Shown here in pieces: positions 14,790 through 15,707 of a stretch of 15,707 nt of DNA. A model generated the notes under the pieces. The model was not told the origin of the DNA and made no database searches. It saw only the letters and a program-made list of their open reading frames with translations. This DNA comes from Bacteroidales bacterium (GTDB lineage: Bacteria > Bacteroidota > Bacteroidia > Bacteroidales > 4484-276). The stretch lies in NCBI GenBank assembly GCA_029939965.1, contig JAOZRY010000026.1, positions 1 through 15,707 on the forward strand. The letters run 5' to 3'. The stretch's first letter is position 1. Each line of letters starts with the position of its first letter. A program made the translations under genes and the position numbers.

Positions 14790-15539
14790 TTAGATAATTT
14801 TCGCTTCGTTGTGAAGTAAGTTAACCAGTTCTCCCACATTTTCCGCATCAATCATTTTGCATGCTGCTTTGGTTTGTGGAGGTTCGAAACCAACAAATCC
14901 GGTAAGCGTTTCTGCACCTGTTGCCGGTACTACTGTCAACGGTTTTTTACGTGCCATCATAATTCCACGCATCGAAGGAATCCGGGGCTCTTTGGTAATG
15001 CCTTTTTGTACGATACCAACAAATGGCAATTGGGGTTCAACAACCTCAAATCCACCTGCAATTTCACGATTTACTTTAATCTGATTATCATCAATCTCAA
15101 GTTTTGAAACGGATGATACAGAAGGTAATCCCAGGAATTCAGATAGCATGCTCCCCATAGCCGAACCATTATAGTCTGATGATTCGATACCGCAAAGTAT
15201 GATATCATAATTTTCGCTTTTAACAGCTTCTGCTATTTCATTTGCTACAGCGTAAGCATCTCCGGGGGGCGTATCTACTCTAATGGCGTTGTCAGCTCCA
15301 ATGGCGAGAGCTTTACGCATAGTTGGTTCTGCTCTTTTTTCTCCGACAGTAATAACGGTTATTTTTTCAATTTTCCCGCCTGATGCCTCTTTCAGTTCAA
15401 GCGAACGGGTAAGTGCGAGTTCGTCCCATGGATTGATAATCCATTGCACATTTGCCAGATCAATTGCCGACTTGTCGCCGGTAAGTTTAATCTTGGTGGT
15501 AGTATCGGGTACGTTACTGATACAAACAAGTATTTTCAT
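14790..15539 (-). CDS. etfB: Electron transfer flavoprotein, beta subunit
   Basis: This 249-aa protein is the EtfB partner of the adjacent EtfA. The family start MKILVCISNVPDTTTKI fixes the initiation codon at 15539. An upstream in-frame ATG at 15575 would add 12 residues not typical of the family and would overlap a likely promoter box, so it is not used. Other motifs are INPWDELALTRSLELKE (35-51), MRKALAIGADNAIRVD (74-89), YDIILCGIESSDYNGSAMGS (111-130), GGFEVVEPQLPFVGIV (162-177) and the signature-like EPRIPSMRGIMMARKKP (184-200). CGIESSD has Glu where many EtfBs have Gln. With Ptb-Buk nearby, a role in short-chain acyl-CoA metabolism is a reasonable inference. Confidence 0.92.
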   Translation of the reverse strand: MKILVCISNVPDTTTKIKLTGDKSAIDLANVQWIINPWDELALTRSLELKEASGGKIEKITVITVGEKRAEPTMRKALAIGADNAIRVDTPPGDAYAVANEIAEAVKSENYDIILCGIESSDYNGSAMGSMLSEFLGLPSVSSVSKLEIDDNQIKVNREIAGGFEVVEPQLPFVGIVQKGITKEPRIPSMRGIMMARKKPLTVVPATGAETLTGFVGFEPPQTKAACKMIDAENVGELVNLLHNEAKII

Positions 15540-15572
15540 ATTGATAGTTTTATTTGAAATTATTCTAAAAGG

Positions 15573-15580
15573 CAAAAATA
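15573..15580 (-). promoter_or_regulatory. Candidate -7 element for etfB-etfA
   Basis: On the minus strand this reads TATTTTTG, an exact TAnnTTTG match 33 nt before the etfB start codon. No TTG is seen at the expected -33 distance, so support is partial. Confidence 0.4.
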
Positions 15581-15623
15581 AAATATTTTCGGGTTATGGG
15601 TATTTGCATCAGTGGCATCATTG

Positions 15624-15707
15624 ATAAATCATAAATCATAAATCATAAATCGTAAATCGTACATCATAAATCATAAATCGTACATCATAAATCATAAATC
15701 GTAAATC
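15624..15707. repeat. Tandem heptamer array, 12 units, open at the window edge
   Basis: Twelve uninterrupted 7-nt units follow the pattern RTAMATC: ATAAATC four times, GTAAATC, GTACATC, ATAAATC twice, GTACATC, ATAAATC twice, GTAAATC. A 21-bp higher-order unit (GTACATC plus two ATAAATC) occurs twice. The array continues past the right end, so its full size is unknown. It lies 85 bp upstream of the etfB start. Confidence 0.9.

Noticed and set aside
15540..15575. 12-residue N-terminal extension of EtfB from the ATG at 15575
   Set aside because: The extension is not typical of EtfB, MKILVCISNVPDT is the normal start, and the upstream ATG overlaps the candidate -7 promoter box.

Overview
The window is AT-rich chromosomal DNA, most likely from a marine or anaerobic Bacteroidota (Bacteroidales/Marinilabiliales-like). 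Four things suggest this. Most genes lack a Shine-Dalgarno sequence. Several promoter candidates fit the Bacteroidota pattern TTG-N17-20-TAnnTTTG. Families typical of the phylum are present (DUF4837 lipoprotein, OstA-like LPS protein, LysM lytic transglycosylase, TPR-SPOR protein). A ptb-buk pair is also present. No rRNA, tRNA, CRISPR array, IS element or phage gene was recognised.

Layout. 3-158 (+): the 3' end of an M16-family peptidase. 236-2218 (-): a full-length GatE-like subunit of the archaeal-type Glu-tRNA(Gln) amidotransferase. 2419-4693 (+): an envelope pair, a membrane-anchored TPR-SPOR protein overlapping an OstA/LptA-like LPS-transport protein; these two genes carry perfect AAAGGAGG ribosome binding sites. 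4694-5075: a spacer with a short heptamer repeat. 5076-5900 (-): an unrecognised 274-aa protein. 5901-6222: a spacer with two related palindromes. 6223-9187 (+): an MltD-like lytic transglycosylase with three LysM domains, then a DUF4837 lipoprotein. 9188-9452: a heptamer-based repeat, then a good promoter. 9453-11480 (+): phosphate butyryltransferase and butyrate kinase. 11489-13705 (-): a LytS-type sensor histidine kinase with an FG-GAP-like extracytoplasmic region and an unusual ATP-binding site. 13786-15539 (-): electron transfer flavoprotein genes etfB-etfA. 15624-15707: a heptamer array that runs off the window.

How the genes fit together. The left and middle parts are cell-envelope functions: LPS transport, peptidoglycan binding and remodelling, and lipoproteins. 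The right part is energy metabolism: Ptb-Buk interconverts butyryl-CoA (or branched acyl-CoA) and the free acid with ATP formation, and ETF carries electrons to or from acyl-CoA dehydrogenases. The sensor kinase lies between these two metabolic units. It is convergent with buk and on the same strand 80 bp downstream of etfA.

The observations most worth following are the archaeal-type GatE without GatD in view, the three intergenic repeats that share a 7-nt register (two also share a leader sequence), the paired palindromes upstream of the transglycosylase gene, and the sensor kinase with a substituted N-box. I did not find a clearly new multi-gene system.
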